Made by a program: the position numbers and the translations under genes
In this document: positions 26,104-35,606 of the stretch, piece by piece
Layout of the letters: every line of letters starts with the position of its first letter
How positions within the stretch are numbered: position 1 is the first letter of the stretch
Assembly (NCBI RefSeq): GCF_001556185.1
Contig: NZ_LSIJ01000021.1
Location: forward strand, 84,971 to 148,970
Length of the DNA: 64,000 bases
DNA from: Sphingomonas sp. CCH10-B3
Lineage (GTDB): Bacteria; Pseudomonadota; Alphaproteobacteria; Sphingomonadales; Sphingomonadaceae
Reading direction: 5' to 3'
Notes under the pieces: generated by a model
The model's database searches: none
Seen by the model: only the letters and a program-made list of their open reading frames with translations
What the model was told of the DNA's origin: nothing

Positions 26104-28161
26104 ATGCCCAAACGCCCGCACCATTTTTATTCGATCCACGCGCATGAAATGGTGCGCGTCGCTGCGACCACGCCGCGCGCGACCGTCGGCGATCCTGCCG
26201 CCAACGCAGAAGCGGCCATCGAACTGGTAAAGAAAGCGGCAGCGAACGCCGTCGACCTGATCGTCTTCCCCGAGCTCAATCTGTCGTCCTACGCGATCGA
26301 CGACTTGCACATGCAAGCGGCGCAGCACAGTGCGACCGAAGCGGCGATCACGCGGCTCGCCAGCGCTACTGCCAAGCTGCGCACGGTCATGGTCGTGGGT
26401 GCCGCAATCCCGCGCAACGGTCGGCTCTACAATTGCGCGGTGGCAATTGCGCGCGGGCGTATCCTTGGCGTCGTGCCCAAGACCTTTCTGCCCAATTACC
26501 GCGAATTCTACGAAAAGCGCTGGTTCGCGAGCGGCGCCGGGCTGACCGGCATGGAAATCGACCTCGCGGGCCAGCGCGTGCCGTTCGGCACCGATCTGAT
26601 CTTCGCCGCCAGCGACTTGCCGCATTTCATCTTCCATGCCGAAATCTGCGAGGATTTCTGGTCCCCTACCCCACCTTCGACCAACGGCGCGCTGGCCGGC
26701 GCCTATATCTGCTGCAACCTGTCGGCCTCGCCGATCCTGATCGGCAAGGCGCGCGACCGCGCGATGCTCGCCTCGGCGCAGTCGTCACGCGCGATCTGCG
26801 CCTATGTTTTCTCCGCCTCCGGCCCGGGCGAAAGTACCACCGATCTCGCTTGGGACGGGCAAAGCCTGATCTACGAAAATGGCGATCTGCTGAAGGAGTC
26901 GCAGCGCTTCCGCTGCGAGGCCGACACGATCGTCGCCGATATCGACGTCGCGCGGCTGCGGATCGAGCGGATGCGCAACGGCACCTTCAACGATGCCGCG
27001 CGGCTGGCGGGCGATCCCGAATATGAGTTCCGCCGCATCGCTTTCGAGCACGGACCCGACTTCGCCGATGTCGGCCTGCAGCGCGAGCTGCGCCGCTTCC
27101 CCTTCGTCCCCAACACGCCCGAGCGGCTCGATGCCGATTGCTACGAAGCCTTCAACATTCAGGTCGAAGGGTTAATGAAGCGGATGGAGGCATCGCGCAC
27201 CGAACGGCTGGTGATCGGCATTTCGGGCGGGCTCGATTCGACACATGCGCTGATCGTCGCGGTCAAGGCCGTCGACCGGATGAAAATCCCGCGTGATCAT
27301 GTCCTCGGCTACACGATGCCGGGCTTCGCGACGAGCAATGCCACGCGCGAGAATGCCTGGGCGCTGATGCGCGCGCTCGGCGTCGCGGGCGACGAGATCG
27401 ACATCCGCCCCGCCGCGCAGCAGATGCTCGCCGACATCGACCATCCCTTCGCGCAGGGCGAGAAAATCTACGACGTCACCTTTGAGAATGTGCAGGCAGG
27501 GCTACGCACCGATTACCTGTTTCGCCTCGCCAATCAGCACAATGGGCTTGTGGTCGGCACCGGCGACCTGAGCGAACTTGCGCTCGGCTGGTGCACTTAC
27601 GGCGTCGGCGATCACATGAGCCATTACGGGGTCAACGCGGGCGTGCCCAAGACGCTGATCCAGTATCTGATCCGTTGGACGATCGCGACCGACTTCTGGG
27701 ACACCGAGACCGACCGCGTGCTCGAAGCGATTTTGGCGACCGAAATCTCGCCCGAACTGGTACCCGCTGATGCGAACGGCGCGATCCAGAGCACGCAGGA
27801 CCGGATCGGCCCCTATGAGCTGCACGACTTTTTCCTGCACTATACGATCCGCCAGGGTCTGCCGCCCTCGAAGATCGCGTTCCTCGCGCTGCACGCGTGG
27901 CGCGATGTCGAGAGCGGCCGCTGGCCACGCGGCTTCCCGCTGACCGCGCGCCACAGCTATGACCTGCCGACGATCCGCAAATGGCTCGAGGAATTCCTGT
28001 TCCGTTTCTTCACGACGAGCCAGTTCAAGCGATCCGCCTTGCCCAACGGCCCGAAAGTGTCGGGCGGCGGCGCGCTCAGCCCACGCGGCGACTGGCGCGC
28101 GCCCAGCGATGGCGTCGCGACGGTGTGGCTGGAAGAATTGCGGGCGGGCTTGCCGTCCTGA
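26104..28161 (+). CDS. nadE: Glutamine-dependent NAD+ synthetase
   Basis: A 685-residue two-domain enzyme that amidates deamido-NAD with glutamine-derived ammonia. The N-terminal nitrilase-type glutaminase has the triad Glu57 (FPELNLSS), Lys126 (VPKTFLPN) and Cys182 (AEICEDFW). The C-terminal synthetase has the PP-loop ISGGLDST near residue 370 and GTGDLSELALGWCTYG. The length fits the long, mycobacterial-type glutamine-hydrolysing form. The ATG at 26104 starts 50 bp after the acylase stop. The next gene is a divergent-length AraC regulator array with no evident link. Confidence 0.95.
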   Translation: MPKRPHHFYSIHAHEMVRVAATTPRATVGDPAANAEAAIELVKKAAANAVDLIVFPELNLSSYAIDDLHMQAAQHSATEAAITRLASATAKLRTVMVVGAAIPRNGRLYNCAVAIARGRILGVVPKTFLPNYREFYEKRWFASGAGLTGMEIDLAGQRVPFGTDLIFAASDLPHFIFHAEICEDFWSPTPPSTNGALAGAYICCNLSASPILIGKARDRAMLASAQSSRAICAYVFSASGPGESTTDLAWDGQSLIYENGDLLKESQRFRCEADTIVADIDVARLRIERMRNGTFNDAARLAGDPEYEFRRIAFEHGPDFADVGLQRELRRFPFVPNTPERLDADCYEAFNIQVEGLMKRMEASRTERLVIGISGGLDSTHALIVAVKAVDRMKIPRDHVLGYTMPGFATSNATRENAWALMRALGVAGDEIDIRPAAQQMLADIDHPFAQGEKIYDVTFENVQAGLRTDYLFRLANQHNGLVVGTGDLSELALGWCTYGVGDHMSHYGVNAGVPKTLIQYLIRWTIATDFWDTETDRVLEAILATEISPELVPADANGAIQSTQDRIGPYELHDFFLHYTIRQGLPPSKIAFLALHAWRDVESGRWPRGFPLTARHSYDLPTIRKWLEEFLFRFFTTSQFKRSALPNGPKVSGGGALSPRGDWRAPSDGVATVWLEELRAGLPS

Positions 28162-28253
28162 TTTCGCGGCGCTGCTGTTTTTCTCAATTTTTGCGCCGGA
28201 ATCCGGAGCGACACCGGCGCCCCATTGCAATGACCCCCGACGTTTGAGACATT

Positions 28254-28269
28254 CGTAGCGGGCGCTACG
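28254..28269. promoter_or_regulatory. 16-bp palindrome upstream of the first AraC paralogue
   Basis: CGTAGCG-gg-CGCTACG is a perfect 7-bp inverted repeat with a 2-bp centre, 65 bp before the GTG start at 28335. Its position would suit an operator or activator site. No equivalent copy stands before the other two AraC genes, although the second has GACGAT-A-ATCGTC at 29327-29339. Confidence 0.35.
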
Positions 28270-28334
28270 TGTTTCATGTCGAGTCGCGGGTCGGCCATCG
28301 TGGTGACCATGCGCGAGTCAGCAAGGAGGGGTGA

Positions 28335-29240
28335 GTGCAACCGGACCGCCACACACACACCGGCCATGCTGCCATCGACGCGATCAGCTTTCGCAATGAA
28401 CCCGTGGTCGAGGCCTATTGCGATCCCGCCACCAATGTTCTGCTTTTCCGCATGCGCAATTACGGTGCTGCTGGTGCGATGACCACCGCTGACCGGACTT
28501 CCGACGGTCCTGACCTGCTGCTGCTGTCGCGCGGGGCGGGCGTTCCCGCATTCGGCAACGTCGCTGGCGAGCGCTTCACGGTGGCACCCAACCGGTCGCT
28601 GCGCACCACCTTCGTGCCGCATGGTGCCGATTCCTCGGCGACATTCGGTGTGTCGGCGCATTCGATCAACCTGATGTTTCCACAAGGCTATCTCGGCAGG
28701 CTTGTCGCGGAACTGCCGCGCAGCACTCTTGATCCGCACATCTTCAGCAACGACCAGCATCTGGCGCAGCTCATCCGGATGCTCGACAGCGAAATCGCCG
28801 CTCCCGGTTTTGCGTCTTCGATCTTCGTTGAGGGTCTGACCCGCGCAATCGCCAGTCTGCTCACGCGGACCGATCCCGCTGTTCTGGCACGCGAAGCGGA
28901 CCATATTTATCTGCCGCCATGGAAGCTGCGGCGGCTGTATGACTATATCGAGGCGCATCTCGACCAACGCATCCGGCTCGAAGACCTGGCTGCCGTCGTG
29001 CATTTGTCGCCGTTCCACTTCTCGCGCGTGTTCAAGCGTGCGACGGGCATCAGCCCCTATCAATATGTCCGCAACCGCCGCCTCGAGCGCAGCCGCGAAT
29101 TGCTTTCGACGTCGGACCTGACGATCGCCGAACTCGCACTTGTTTGCGGCTTTTCCAACCAGTCGCACTTCACCGTCGCGTTCAGCAAAGCCATGGGAAT
29201 TTCGCCCAATCGATATCGGCGCGGCTTGGCTGATCAATGA
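28335..29240 (+). CDS. AraC-family regulator, paralogue 1 of 3
   Basis: A 301-residue regulator starting at GTG 28335, with AAGGAGG five bases upstream making the start convincing. The C-terminal 100 residues carry two helix-turn-helix units (LEDLAAVVHLSPFHFSRVFKRATG and LTIAELALVCGFSNQSHFTVAFSKAMG). The N-terminal 190 residues lack a recognisable cupin and are shared with the two neighbouring AraC genes (AADHIYLPPWKLRRLYDYIEAHL-like linker, APGFAS segment). The target is unknown; no enzyme gene is arranged as an obvious partner. Confidence 0.85.
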   Translation: MQPDRHTHTGHAAIDAISFRNEPVVEAYCDPATNVLLFRMRNYGAAGAMTTADRTSDGPDLLLLSRGAGVPAFGNVAGERFTVAPNRSLRTTFVPHGADSSATFGVSAHSINLMFPQGYLGRLVAELPRSTLDPHIFSNDQHLAQLIRMLDSEIAAPGFASSIFVEGLTRAIASLLTRTDPAVLAREADHIYLPPWKLRRLYDYIEAHLDQRIRLEDLAAVVHLSPFHFSRVFKRATGISPYQYVRNRRLERSRELLSTSDLTIAELALVCGFSNQSHFTVAFSKAMGISPNRYRRGLADQ

Positions 29241-29385
29241 ACCCGGATGGCGCGGTGGCGACTTTTCGGAATTTGCGTCGGCATTGATCGGGCATCGGAG
29301 ACGGGGATTGCGGGCACGCGAAATCGGACGATAATCGTCGCAATTGGTGGCTTCGGACTCGGACGCAACGGGAGGCGCGTGATCG

Positions 29386-30321
29386 ATGGCAACAACCAAG
29401 CTTGATTCAGGCGCAACGGAAGAAACAATGCACCGCAGCCGTCCATGCGGTGCTGCCGAAGCAAATGTGCCCGGCATCCAGTTCGTCCATCACCATGAAA
29501 CAAGCGCTGAGCTCTACCATATTCCGTTTGCTGACCGGCGAAGTGAAATGCGCGAAGCAGCGCGCGATGATCGTTACCCCGACTCGATCATGGTCACGCG
29601 GGGGTCTGGCATGGCGGCATCGGGAAAAATCGCCGGATCACGGTTCAAGGTCCCGGCCTCAAGAGCAACGCGCGTTACCTTTCTGCCCGAGAAAGTCGAT
29701 TGTCAGATCACCTACAGTCCGGCCGGCCGCACCTTTGGGATTAATTTCGCACGAGGCCATCTCGGGCAGCTGATGATCGACGGCGATCGTGGCCGCGAGT
29801 TTGATCCTTTGCTTTTCCAATGCGATGATCAACTCGTCCAATTGGCCCAGACGATCGAACATGAGATCACGGCGCCGGGCTTTGCATCGGCAATGCTGAT
29901 CGACGGCATCAGCCGCGCATTGGCCGTTCGGCTGCTACGGATCGACCATGGGACGCTCATTGCCGAGGCTGACCGGATTGCCCTTCCCGCATGGAAGTTG
30001 CGACGCGTTGTCGATTTTATCGACAGCCATCTGGCAGCCGACATTCGCCTGAACGACCTCGCTGCCCAGGCGGAGCTTTCTCCCTTTCACTTCGGGCGCG
30101 TGTTCAAACAGGCGACGGGGACAAGCCCCTATCACTTCGTCCGCGATCGTCGGATCGAGCGAGGCTGTAAACTGCTGGTCGAAGACACGCTCGACATTGC
30201 CGGGATCGCGCTGAGCTGCGGCTTTGCCAACCAGTCGCACTTTACCAGCGCCTTCACCAAGGCCATCGGCACCTCGCCTGCGCGTTATCGGCGGATGAAG
30301 CGCCCGAACCGGATGATCTAG
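29386..30321 (+). CDS. AraC-family regulator, paralogue 2 of 3
   Basis: A 311-residue regulator. GGGAGGCG precedes the ATG at 29386. The DNA-binding domain (LNDLAAQAELSPFHFGRVFKQATG and LDIAGIALSCGFANQSHFTSAFTKAIG) and the ITAPGFASAMLIDGISRALA and LPAWKLRRVVDFIDSHL segments align with paralogues 1 and 3. The N-terminal 100 residues are the most divergent, as expected if the effector or partner differs. It lies in tandem with paralogue 1 (145-bp gap) and convergent with paralogue 3 (73-bp gap). Confidence 0.85.
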   Translation: MATTKLDSGATEETMHRSRPCGAAEANVPGIQFVHHHETSAELYHIPFADRRSEMREAARDDRYPDSIMVTRGSGMAASGKIAGSRFKVPASRATRVTFLPEKVDCQITYSPAGRTFGINFARGHLGQLMIDGDRGREFDPLLFQCDDQLVQLAQTIEHEITAPGFASAMLIDGISRALAVRLLRIDHGTLIAEADRIALPAWKLRRVVDFIDSHLAADIRLNDLAAQAELSPFHFGRVFKQATGTSPYHFVRDRRIERGCKLLVEDTLDIAGIALSCGFANQSHFTSAFTKAIGTSPARYRRMKRPNRMI

Positions 30322-30394
30322 CGTCGATTGGCACCATTTTTTCGAAATCTTGCTGTCCGCTGCGCGTTTCACCGACGCCGCGTCACGCTCACCA

Positions 30395-31315
30395 TCAATG
30401 CGAGAAGCGCAGATTGCGGCGATAGCGTCCCGGCGAGATACCCATCGCCTTGGTGAAGGCGCTGGTAAAGTGCGACTGGTTGGCAAAGCCGCACGCGGCG
30501 GCAACGTGGGTCATGTCGAGATCGCCCGCCGCAAGCAGCTTGCAGCTATAGGCAATGCGGCGCTCGGACACATAATGGTACGGCGTCGATCCCGTTGCGC
30601 GCTTGAATACCCGCGAAAAATGGAAGACTGACAGACCCGTCAGCGCCGCGAGATCGCCAAGCCGGATATTCCTGTCGAGATTGGCTTCGATATAATCGTC
30701 GACGCGGCGCAGCTTCCAGGCAGGCAGATAGATCCGCTCGGCTTCATACGTCAGCCTTTCATGATTAACCTGGACGAGAATCGAGGCAATGGCGCGGGTC
30801 AGCCCCTCTATCATCATCGCCGAGACAAAACCTGGTGCGGCAATCTCGGCTTCCAGCATCTGGATCAATCGGGACAGCCGATCATCATCGATGAACAGCT
30901 TGGGGATCAGGCCGCCGTGGTACTCGTCGGCGAGCACCCGCTCGAGATACCTGTGCGGGAACATCAAATTGGTCGATCGCGCGGCCGCAGTAAATTGGAT
31001 CGATGTATCGATATCGCGGGGGATGAAGGTCGCCCGCAACCTGCGATGCGGTTCCATCACGAAGGGCGAGCCAGCAACCTTTCCGCAGGCGGGATTGCCC
31101 GTCCCCGGCGACAAAAACAAAAGGTCGGGCTCCCCGGTCCCCCGCACCGCTTCGGTGAGCGTACCGGCATTGCCGTTGCCAATCATGCGATACATCAGGA
31201 TGTCAGTGTCGCGGTGTTGAAAGGGATCGATGACGGTTTCGCGCCCGTAACGAACGGCATCGATCGGATCATAACCCGTCTGCGCGCGATAGGCTGTCAT
31301 CTGCGGTCCTGACAT
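30395..31315 (-). CDS. AraC-family regulator, paralogue 3 of 3
   Basis: A 306-residue regulator on the opposite strand. The ATG at 31315 is preferred over 31354 because GGGAGG stands 6 nt before it. The HTH pair (LGDLAALTGLSVFHFSRVFKRATG and MTHVAAACGFANQSHFTSAFTKAMG) and the LPAWKLRRVDDYIEANLD linker are nearly the same as in paralogues 1 and 2, and NLMFPHRYLERVLADE matches NLMFPQGYLGRLVAE of paralogue 1. It lies 140 bp downstream of the LLM oxidoreductase on the same strand, so it could respond to that pathway. Confidence 0.85.
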   Translation of the reverse strand: MSGPQMTAYRAQTGYDPIDAVRYGRETVIDPFQHRDTDILMYRMIGNGNAGTLTEAVRGTGEPDLLFLSPGTGNPACGKVAGSPFVMEPHRRLRATFIPRDIDTSIQFTAAARSTNLMFPHRYLERVLADEYHGGLIPKLFIDDDRLSRLIQMLEAEIAAPGFVSAMMIEGLTRAIASILVQVNHERLTYEAERIYLPAWKLRRVDDYIEANLDRNIRLGDLAALTGLSVFHFSRVFKRATGSTPYHYVSERRIAYSCKLLAAGDLDMTHVAAACGFANQSHFTSAFTKAMGISPGRYRRNLRFSH

Positions 31316-31455
31316 TTCGACCCTCCCGACATTTGGCGTGCTTTTGCGTGCCATTTCAGTTGCAGATTACCTTATCACAATGCGTGAGTTCGTAACGGTG
31401 CCGTGGTCATTTCGCCGCAAGATTGCGAAAATGGCGCGGCGTCGGACGGCGGACG

Positions 31456-32478
31456 TTAGTGCCCGCCGCGCTGCATTACCTGTGCTGCAAACCGCTCCAT
31501 TTCCTCGGCCTGCGGGCTCATCTGGAGCAGCAGCAGGTCGAGCCCCGCGTCCTCATATGCCTCGATCCGCTCGCGCAACTGCTCGGGCGTGCCCACCAGA
31601 TTGGGGCGCAAGCCGCGGTTGGAGACCGAATATTCGTGGATCTTCATCTCGCGCTCGAGCTGCGTCCCCGACAGCCACTGGTCGAAGTTGTCGTATCCGG
31701 CCGGCAGCTCGCTCACTTCGGTGATCCGCGCGAGTTCGCGCTGCGCCTCGGCCTCGCTGTCGCGGACGATCGCATAGGCGGCCATGCCATATTGCATCGG
31801 CGGCTTGCCAACGGCCTCGCGGCGCGCGGCCATGTCGGCGATCTTCGGCGCAATACTTTCGACCGGATCGCCGTGCATGACATAGGCATCGCACTGGTTC
31901 GCGATCAGCGTCTTGGCCGCCTCGCTCTCGCCGCCGGCATAGATGGTCGGATGCTTGACCGGCTTGGGGCTGCAGATCGCCTTGTCGGCGCTGTAGAATT
32001 TGCCCTGGAAATCGAATTCCTCTTCCGACCACAGTCCCTCGACCATCTGCAGCCATTCGCCGGTGCGCGCGTAGCGGTCGTCGTGCTGGTCGAACTGCAG
32101 GCCATAGCGCTTGGCTTCATCGGCCCACCACGACGACACAACGTTGAGCGCGAGCCGCCCGCCTGAAATCTGGTCGATATTTGCTGCTGCCTTCGCGAAC
32201 AGCGCGGGCTGGTGGAAATTGGGGCGCACCGCGACCATCAATTCGAGCGTCTCGGTCACCGCCGCCAGCGCCGCCGCCGTCGACCAGGCGTCGAGCGTCG
32301 GCGCGCCGACGCCCTTGATGTCGTTCATGTTGAGCTCGGCGATCAACGAAAGGTCATAACCGAGCGCCTCGGAGCGTTGCGCGAGCCGCTTGGTATAGGC
32401 CCAGCTCGCCTCCATCCCCTCATCGGGCACATTGCGCAGCCAACCACCAAAGACGGGCATCCAGTAACCGTAACGCAT
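31456..32478 (-). CDS. LLM-class (luciferase-like) flavin-dependent oxidoreductase
   Basis: A 340-residue flavin-dependent monooxygenase-like protein of the SsuD/SfnG type. Markers are YGYWMPVFGGWLRN at the N-terminus, NIDQISGGRLALNVVSSWWADEAKR, HDDRYARTGEW, KHPTIYAGGESEAA and NLVGTPEQLRERI. Relatives use FMNH2 to cleave C-S bonds of sulfonates or sulfones, but the family is broad. Its start overlaps the ATP-grasp stop (GTGATG around 32478), so the two are translationally coupled. No sulfonate transporter or flavin reductase is adjacent, which argues against simple sulfur scavenging. Confidence 0.85.
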   Translation of the reverse strand: MRYGYWMPVFGGWLRNVPDEGMEASWAYTKRLAQRSEALGYDLSLIAELNMNDIKGVGAPTLDAWSTAAALAAVTETLELMVAVRPNFHQPALFAKAAANIDQISGGRLALNVVSSWWADEAKRYGLQFDQHDDRYARTGEWLQMVEGLWSEEEFDFQGKFYSADKAICSPKPVKHPTIYAGGESEAAKTLIANQCDAYVMHGDPVESIAPKIADMAARREAVGKPPMQYGMAAYAIVRDSEAEAQRELARITEVSELPAGYDNFDQWLSGTQLEREMKIHEYSVSNRGLRPNLVGTPEQLRERIEAYEDAGLDLLLLQMSPQAEEMERFAAQVMQRGGH

Positions 32479-33386
32479 CACTTACCTCGCTCGATTTCGG
32501 CGACCAGATAGTCGACGAGCGTTTCATGCGGGTCCCAGCCCAGCACGTCGAGCGGCTTGGCCACGAAGTTGGACAGCGCATTGATGTCATAAAAGCGCGG
32601 CGTGCCGTCGCGATCATCAATCATTACTTCGACCCCGCCGACATCAAGGCCCGCCGCCACCGCGATCCGCTCGGCTGCGTCGACCAGTGCAGGTGCCGGC
32701 TCGACGCGTGTCATCGTGATCGGCTTGCCGTCGGCGACACAGGCATCGGCGGGGCAAAGATCGAACGCGCCGCCGCCCGCGACATCGATCGCGTAAAGAA
32801 ATTTGCCGTTGAGCGTTTCGATGCGGGTAATCTTGCCGTCGCGGGCAGGCACATATTCCTGCACCAGCAGCACCCCGTCGATGCTGCTCGGCAGGAACTT
32901 GTCGGCAACCGCAACCGCCAGCTCGGCGGGCGTGTCATAGCGCATGATGCCCGCGCCCGATCCGCCGACATTGGCTTTCACGACCAGCGGATAGCGCAGC
33001 TCGGCGGCGGCCGCGATGATATCGACCGGGCGGTGGACCACGCGCGTCGACGGCACTGCGAGCCCGAGCCGGGTCATCAGCGCCAGCTGCCGCGCCTTGT
33101 TGGCATCGACCGCGAGCACATCGACGCCGTTGATGACGCGCGCGCCCTGCCCCGCCCAATGCGCAAACAGCGCATGGGCATAATAGATGGCATGATCGGG
33201 CGAGCGCAGGAAACTCGACATGGCGAGCCGGCTGAAGATCACCCGCGCCGGCGGCGGCGAACCGGCAGGATCAAAGCGGTGCCCCTCGATCCCGATGCGG
33301 ACATAATCGACCCCGCGGGCATCCAGCGTTGCAAACAGCGAGGCGAACCAGGCCGGATGTTCATAGAAAATCGCGAGATCGTGCAT
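32478..33386 (-). CDS. ATP-grasp ligase (RimK-like)
   Basis: A 302-residue ATP-grasp protein. YPLVVKANVGGSGAGIMRYD is the nucleotide-binding loop, LVQEYVPARDGKITRIETLNGKF the adenine/metal strand, and VEVMIDDRDGTPRFYDINALSNF the C-terminal metal-binding motif with paired Asp/Asn. The N-terminal pre-ATP-grasp domain contains INGVDVLAVDANKARQLALM, seen in RimK/glutathione-synthetase-like ligases that join an amine to a carboxylate through an acyl phosphate. The substrate is unknown. Coupling to a luciferase-like oxidoreductase suggests a two-step modification of a small molecule or peptide. Confidence 0.85.
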   Translation of the reverse strand: MHDLAIFYEHPAWFASLFATLDARGVDYVRIGIEGHRFDPAGSPPPARVIFSRLAMSSFLRSPDHAIYYAHALFAHWAGQGARVINGVDVLAVDANKARQLALMTRLGLAVPSTRVVHRPVDIIAAAAELRYPLVVKANVGGSGAGIMRYDTPAELAVAVADKFLPSSIDGVLLVQEYVPARDGKITRIETLNGKFLYAIDVAGGGAFDLCPADACVADGKPITMTRVEPAPALVDAAERIAVAAGLDVGGVEVMIDDRDGTPRFYDINALSNFVAKPLDVLGWDPHETLVDYLVAEIERGK

Positions 33387-33516
33387 GGTTTCCAGTTCGA
33401 TGACGGCGGGCTTGGCCGCGCTTGCTCCAATCCCGTGGCGCGGGATGTAGGCGCAAGTCTATGCGGCGCCACGCCCGCGCGCAATCATCGCACGCGGGCA
33501 AGACAGCGAGGCACCA

Positions 33517-35538
33517 TCAGGCGATATTGGGATCGGGCAAGGGCGCGTCGATCGTGCACAACAGCCCTTCGGGCAGGAAGTCGAGCCGCACATCGCCCTG
33601 CAATTCGGTCGACAGGGCGCGCTCGATCATCATCGAGCCAAAACCCCGACGGTTCGGCGCGACCACTGGCGGGCCATCCGATTCCTGCCAGCGCAGATGC
33701 AGCCGATGGCGTGCGCCGCGTTCGATCGACCAGGTCAGCGCGACGCGCCCCGAATCGACCGACAGCGCCCCATATTTGGCGGCGTTGGTGCAAAGCTCAT
33801 GCAGCGCCATCGCGATTGTCACTGCCGTCTTTGGCGCGAGCCGCAGCGACGGGCCGTTCATTGTGATCCGGTCAGCACCGTCGAGATGCGGCGCGCAGGC
33901 CTCGGCGGCCACCGCCGCCAGATCGGCTGACTCCCAGCTTTCGCGCGTCAGCAGCCCATGCGCCTTGCCGAGCGCGGCGAGCCGCTGGTCGAACGCGCGC
34001 CGTGCCTCAATCGCAATGCCTTCCTGTCGAAAGGTCTGGTAGGCAATGCCCTGGACGATCGCGAGCGTGTTCTTCACCCGGTGGTTGAGCTCGTCGATCA
34101 TCAGCCGCAGGCGGCGCTGCGCATTGCTGTGGTCGGTGACGTCGCGGGTGACGCCGACCACGCCGACGATCACGCCATCGGCATCGCGCATCGGTGCTTT
34201 GGTGCCCTGAAAGATCCGGACTTCGCCGTCAGCATTGGTGAATTGCTCCTCCACCGGCATGGTCTCGCCACCGTCCATCACCGCGCGGTCATTGGCCATG
34301 ATGGTGGCGGCTTCGGCCGGGTCATCGTGCCATTCGGCCTCGCTGCGACCGATCACTGCCTCGGCGGGTTTGCCGATGACGGCCAATGTCGCCGAATTGG
34401 CGTAAAGCATGCGGTGATCGCGGCCCTTGGCGAAGATCAGCTCGCCCGAACTCTCGCCGATTGCGCGCAGCAACCGCTCATTGTCGGCCAACGCCCGGTT
34501 GGCACGTGCCGATGCTCGCGCGGCAGCGGTACGTTCGGCAACGTCGGCGATCAGGCCAACTTCGATGTCGCTCCACGGGCGGGGCTGCGCCGCGACCACG
34601 AACATCAGGCTGCGCAGGGCATTGTCGCGCCACAGCGGCACAACGACGAACGCGCTGACGCCCGCAGCGACCAGGCCGGTGCGCACCGGCGCGACAATCC
34701 GTTCCTCATGCGCGACATCGCCGACGACCACGATCTTGCCGCTCCGCAACTCCTGGGTCAGCGCCGGTCCGAAATGAATGACGCGGTGGCGCCCGGCAAC
34801 AGTCGGCCCGGCGGGGCTGTGCCATTCGTGCTTGATCGTAATCATGTCGGTGGCGAGGTCGGCATCAATGAAACCGACGCTGTCGACCCCCAATCGCTCG
34901 CCCAGCATCGCAGAGGCAATGGCGAGAACTGCGGCCGGATCGCGCGCGTCGCGCAGCGCATCGACCAACGCGACGACGAAGGCCTGACGCTGCTCGGCCT
35001 GTACGCGAGCGGTGGTCTCGGTGCAGATCACCAGCACCCCGCCGATGCCGCCGGGCGCCGTCTCATCGTCAATCGGGCTATAGCTATAGGTCCAATAGAC
35101 TTCGTCCCGGCGACCGTGGCGCTGCATCGGGATCAGATGGTCCTGATGCCACGTCGCCCCCTGCCCGGCCATCACCTGCCGGATCTGGGGGCCGATCACC
35201 GGCCAGATATCGGCCCACGCCGCAGCGCCCGTTGCGCCCAGCATCGCGGGGTGCAATTCAGGGCCGAGCGAGGCGCTATAGCCGTCGTTATAGAGGCAGA
35301 TGCTGTCCGGCCCCCAGAAGATGAACATCGGGTGATGGGTGTCGAGCATCAGCCGCACGACGAGGCGCAGGCTTTGCGGCCAACCGGCCGGCGGCCCGAG
35401 CGCGGTGGCGCTCCAGTCATGAGCGCGGATCAGCGCGCCGAGCGCGCCGCCGCCGCGCAAAAAAGCGGGCGTGTCCGACGAAGCCGCATCAGCTTGCTGC
35501 TTGAGTGGCAACGGGTCATGCGCAGTGTTGATCGTCAC
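33517..35538 (-). CDS. HWE-type sensor histidine kinase with PAS and GAF domains
   Basis: A 673-residue soluble sensor kinase starting at GTG 35538 with GGGGA upstream. Order: an N-terminal PAS-like domain (residues about 45-185, MFIFWGPDSICLYNDGYSASLG), a GAF domain (about 185-345), a second PAS (about 350-475, ending in VVGVTRDVTDH) and the kinase core. The phosphoacceptor region is MIDELNHRVKNTLAIVQGIA, the N box ALHELCTNAAKYGALS, and LRWQESDGP is the Trp-X-Glu motif that names HWE kinases. Many relatives bind flavin or bilin and act in the general stress response. No response regulator is adjacent, so it is an orphan here. Confidence 0.9.
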   Translation of the reverse strand: MTINTAHDPLPLKQQADAASSDTPAFLRGGGALGALIRAHDWSATALGPPAGWPQSLRLVVRLMLDTHHPMFIFWGPDSICLYNDGYSASLGPELHPAMLGATGAAAWADIWPVIGPQIRQVMAGQGATWHQDHLIPMQRHGRRDEVYWTYSYSPIDDETAPGGIGGVLVICTETTARVQAEQRQAFVVALVDALRDARDPAAVLAIASAMLGERLGVDSVGFIDADLATDMITIKHEWHSPAGPTVAGRHRVIHFGPALTQELRSGKIVVVGDVAHEERIVAPVRTGLVAAGVSAFVVVPLWRDNALRSLMFVVAAQPRPWSDIEVGLIADVAERTAAARASARANRALADNERLLRAIGESSGELIFAKGRDHRMLYANSATLAVIGKPAEAVIGRSEAEWHDDPAEAATIMANDRAVMDGGETMPVEEQFTNADGEVRIFQGTKAPMRDADGVIVGVVGVTRDVTDHSNAQRRLRLMIDELNHRVKNTLAIVQGIAYQTFRQEGIAIEARRAFDQRLAALGKAHGLLTRESWESADLAAVAAEACAPHLDGADRITMNGPSLRLAPKTAVTIAMALHELCTNAAKYGALSVDSGRVALTWSIERGARHRLHLRWQESDGPPVVAPNRRGFGSMMIERALSTELQGDVRLDFLPEGLLCTIDAPLPDPNIA

Positions 35539-35606
35539 TCTGGTCCCCGGGAGCGGCAGCGCCGCGTAAGCCTAGCTGCTGCTCACCACGCTGTCATTAA
35601 TCCGTA

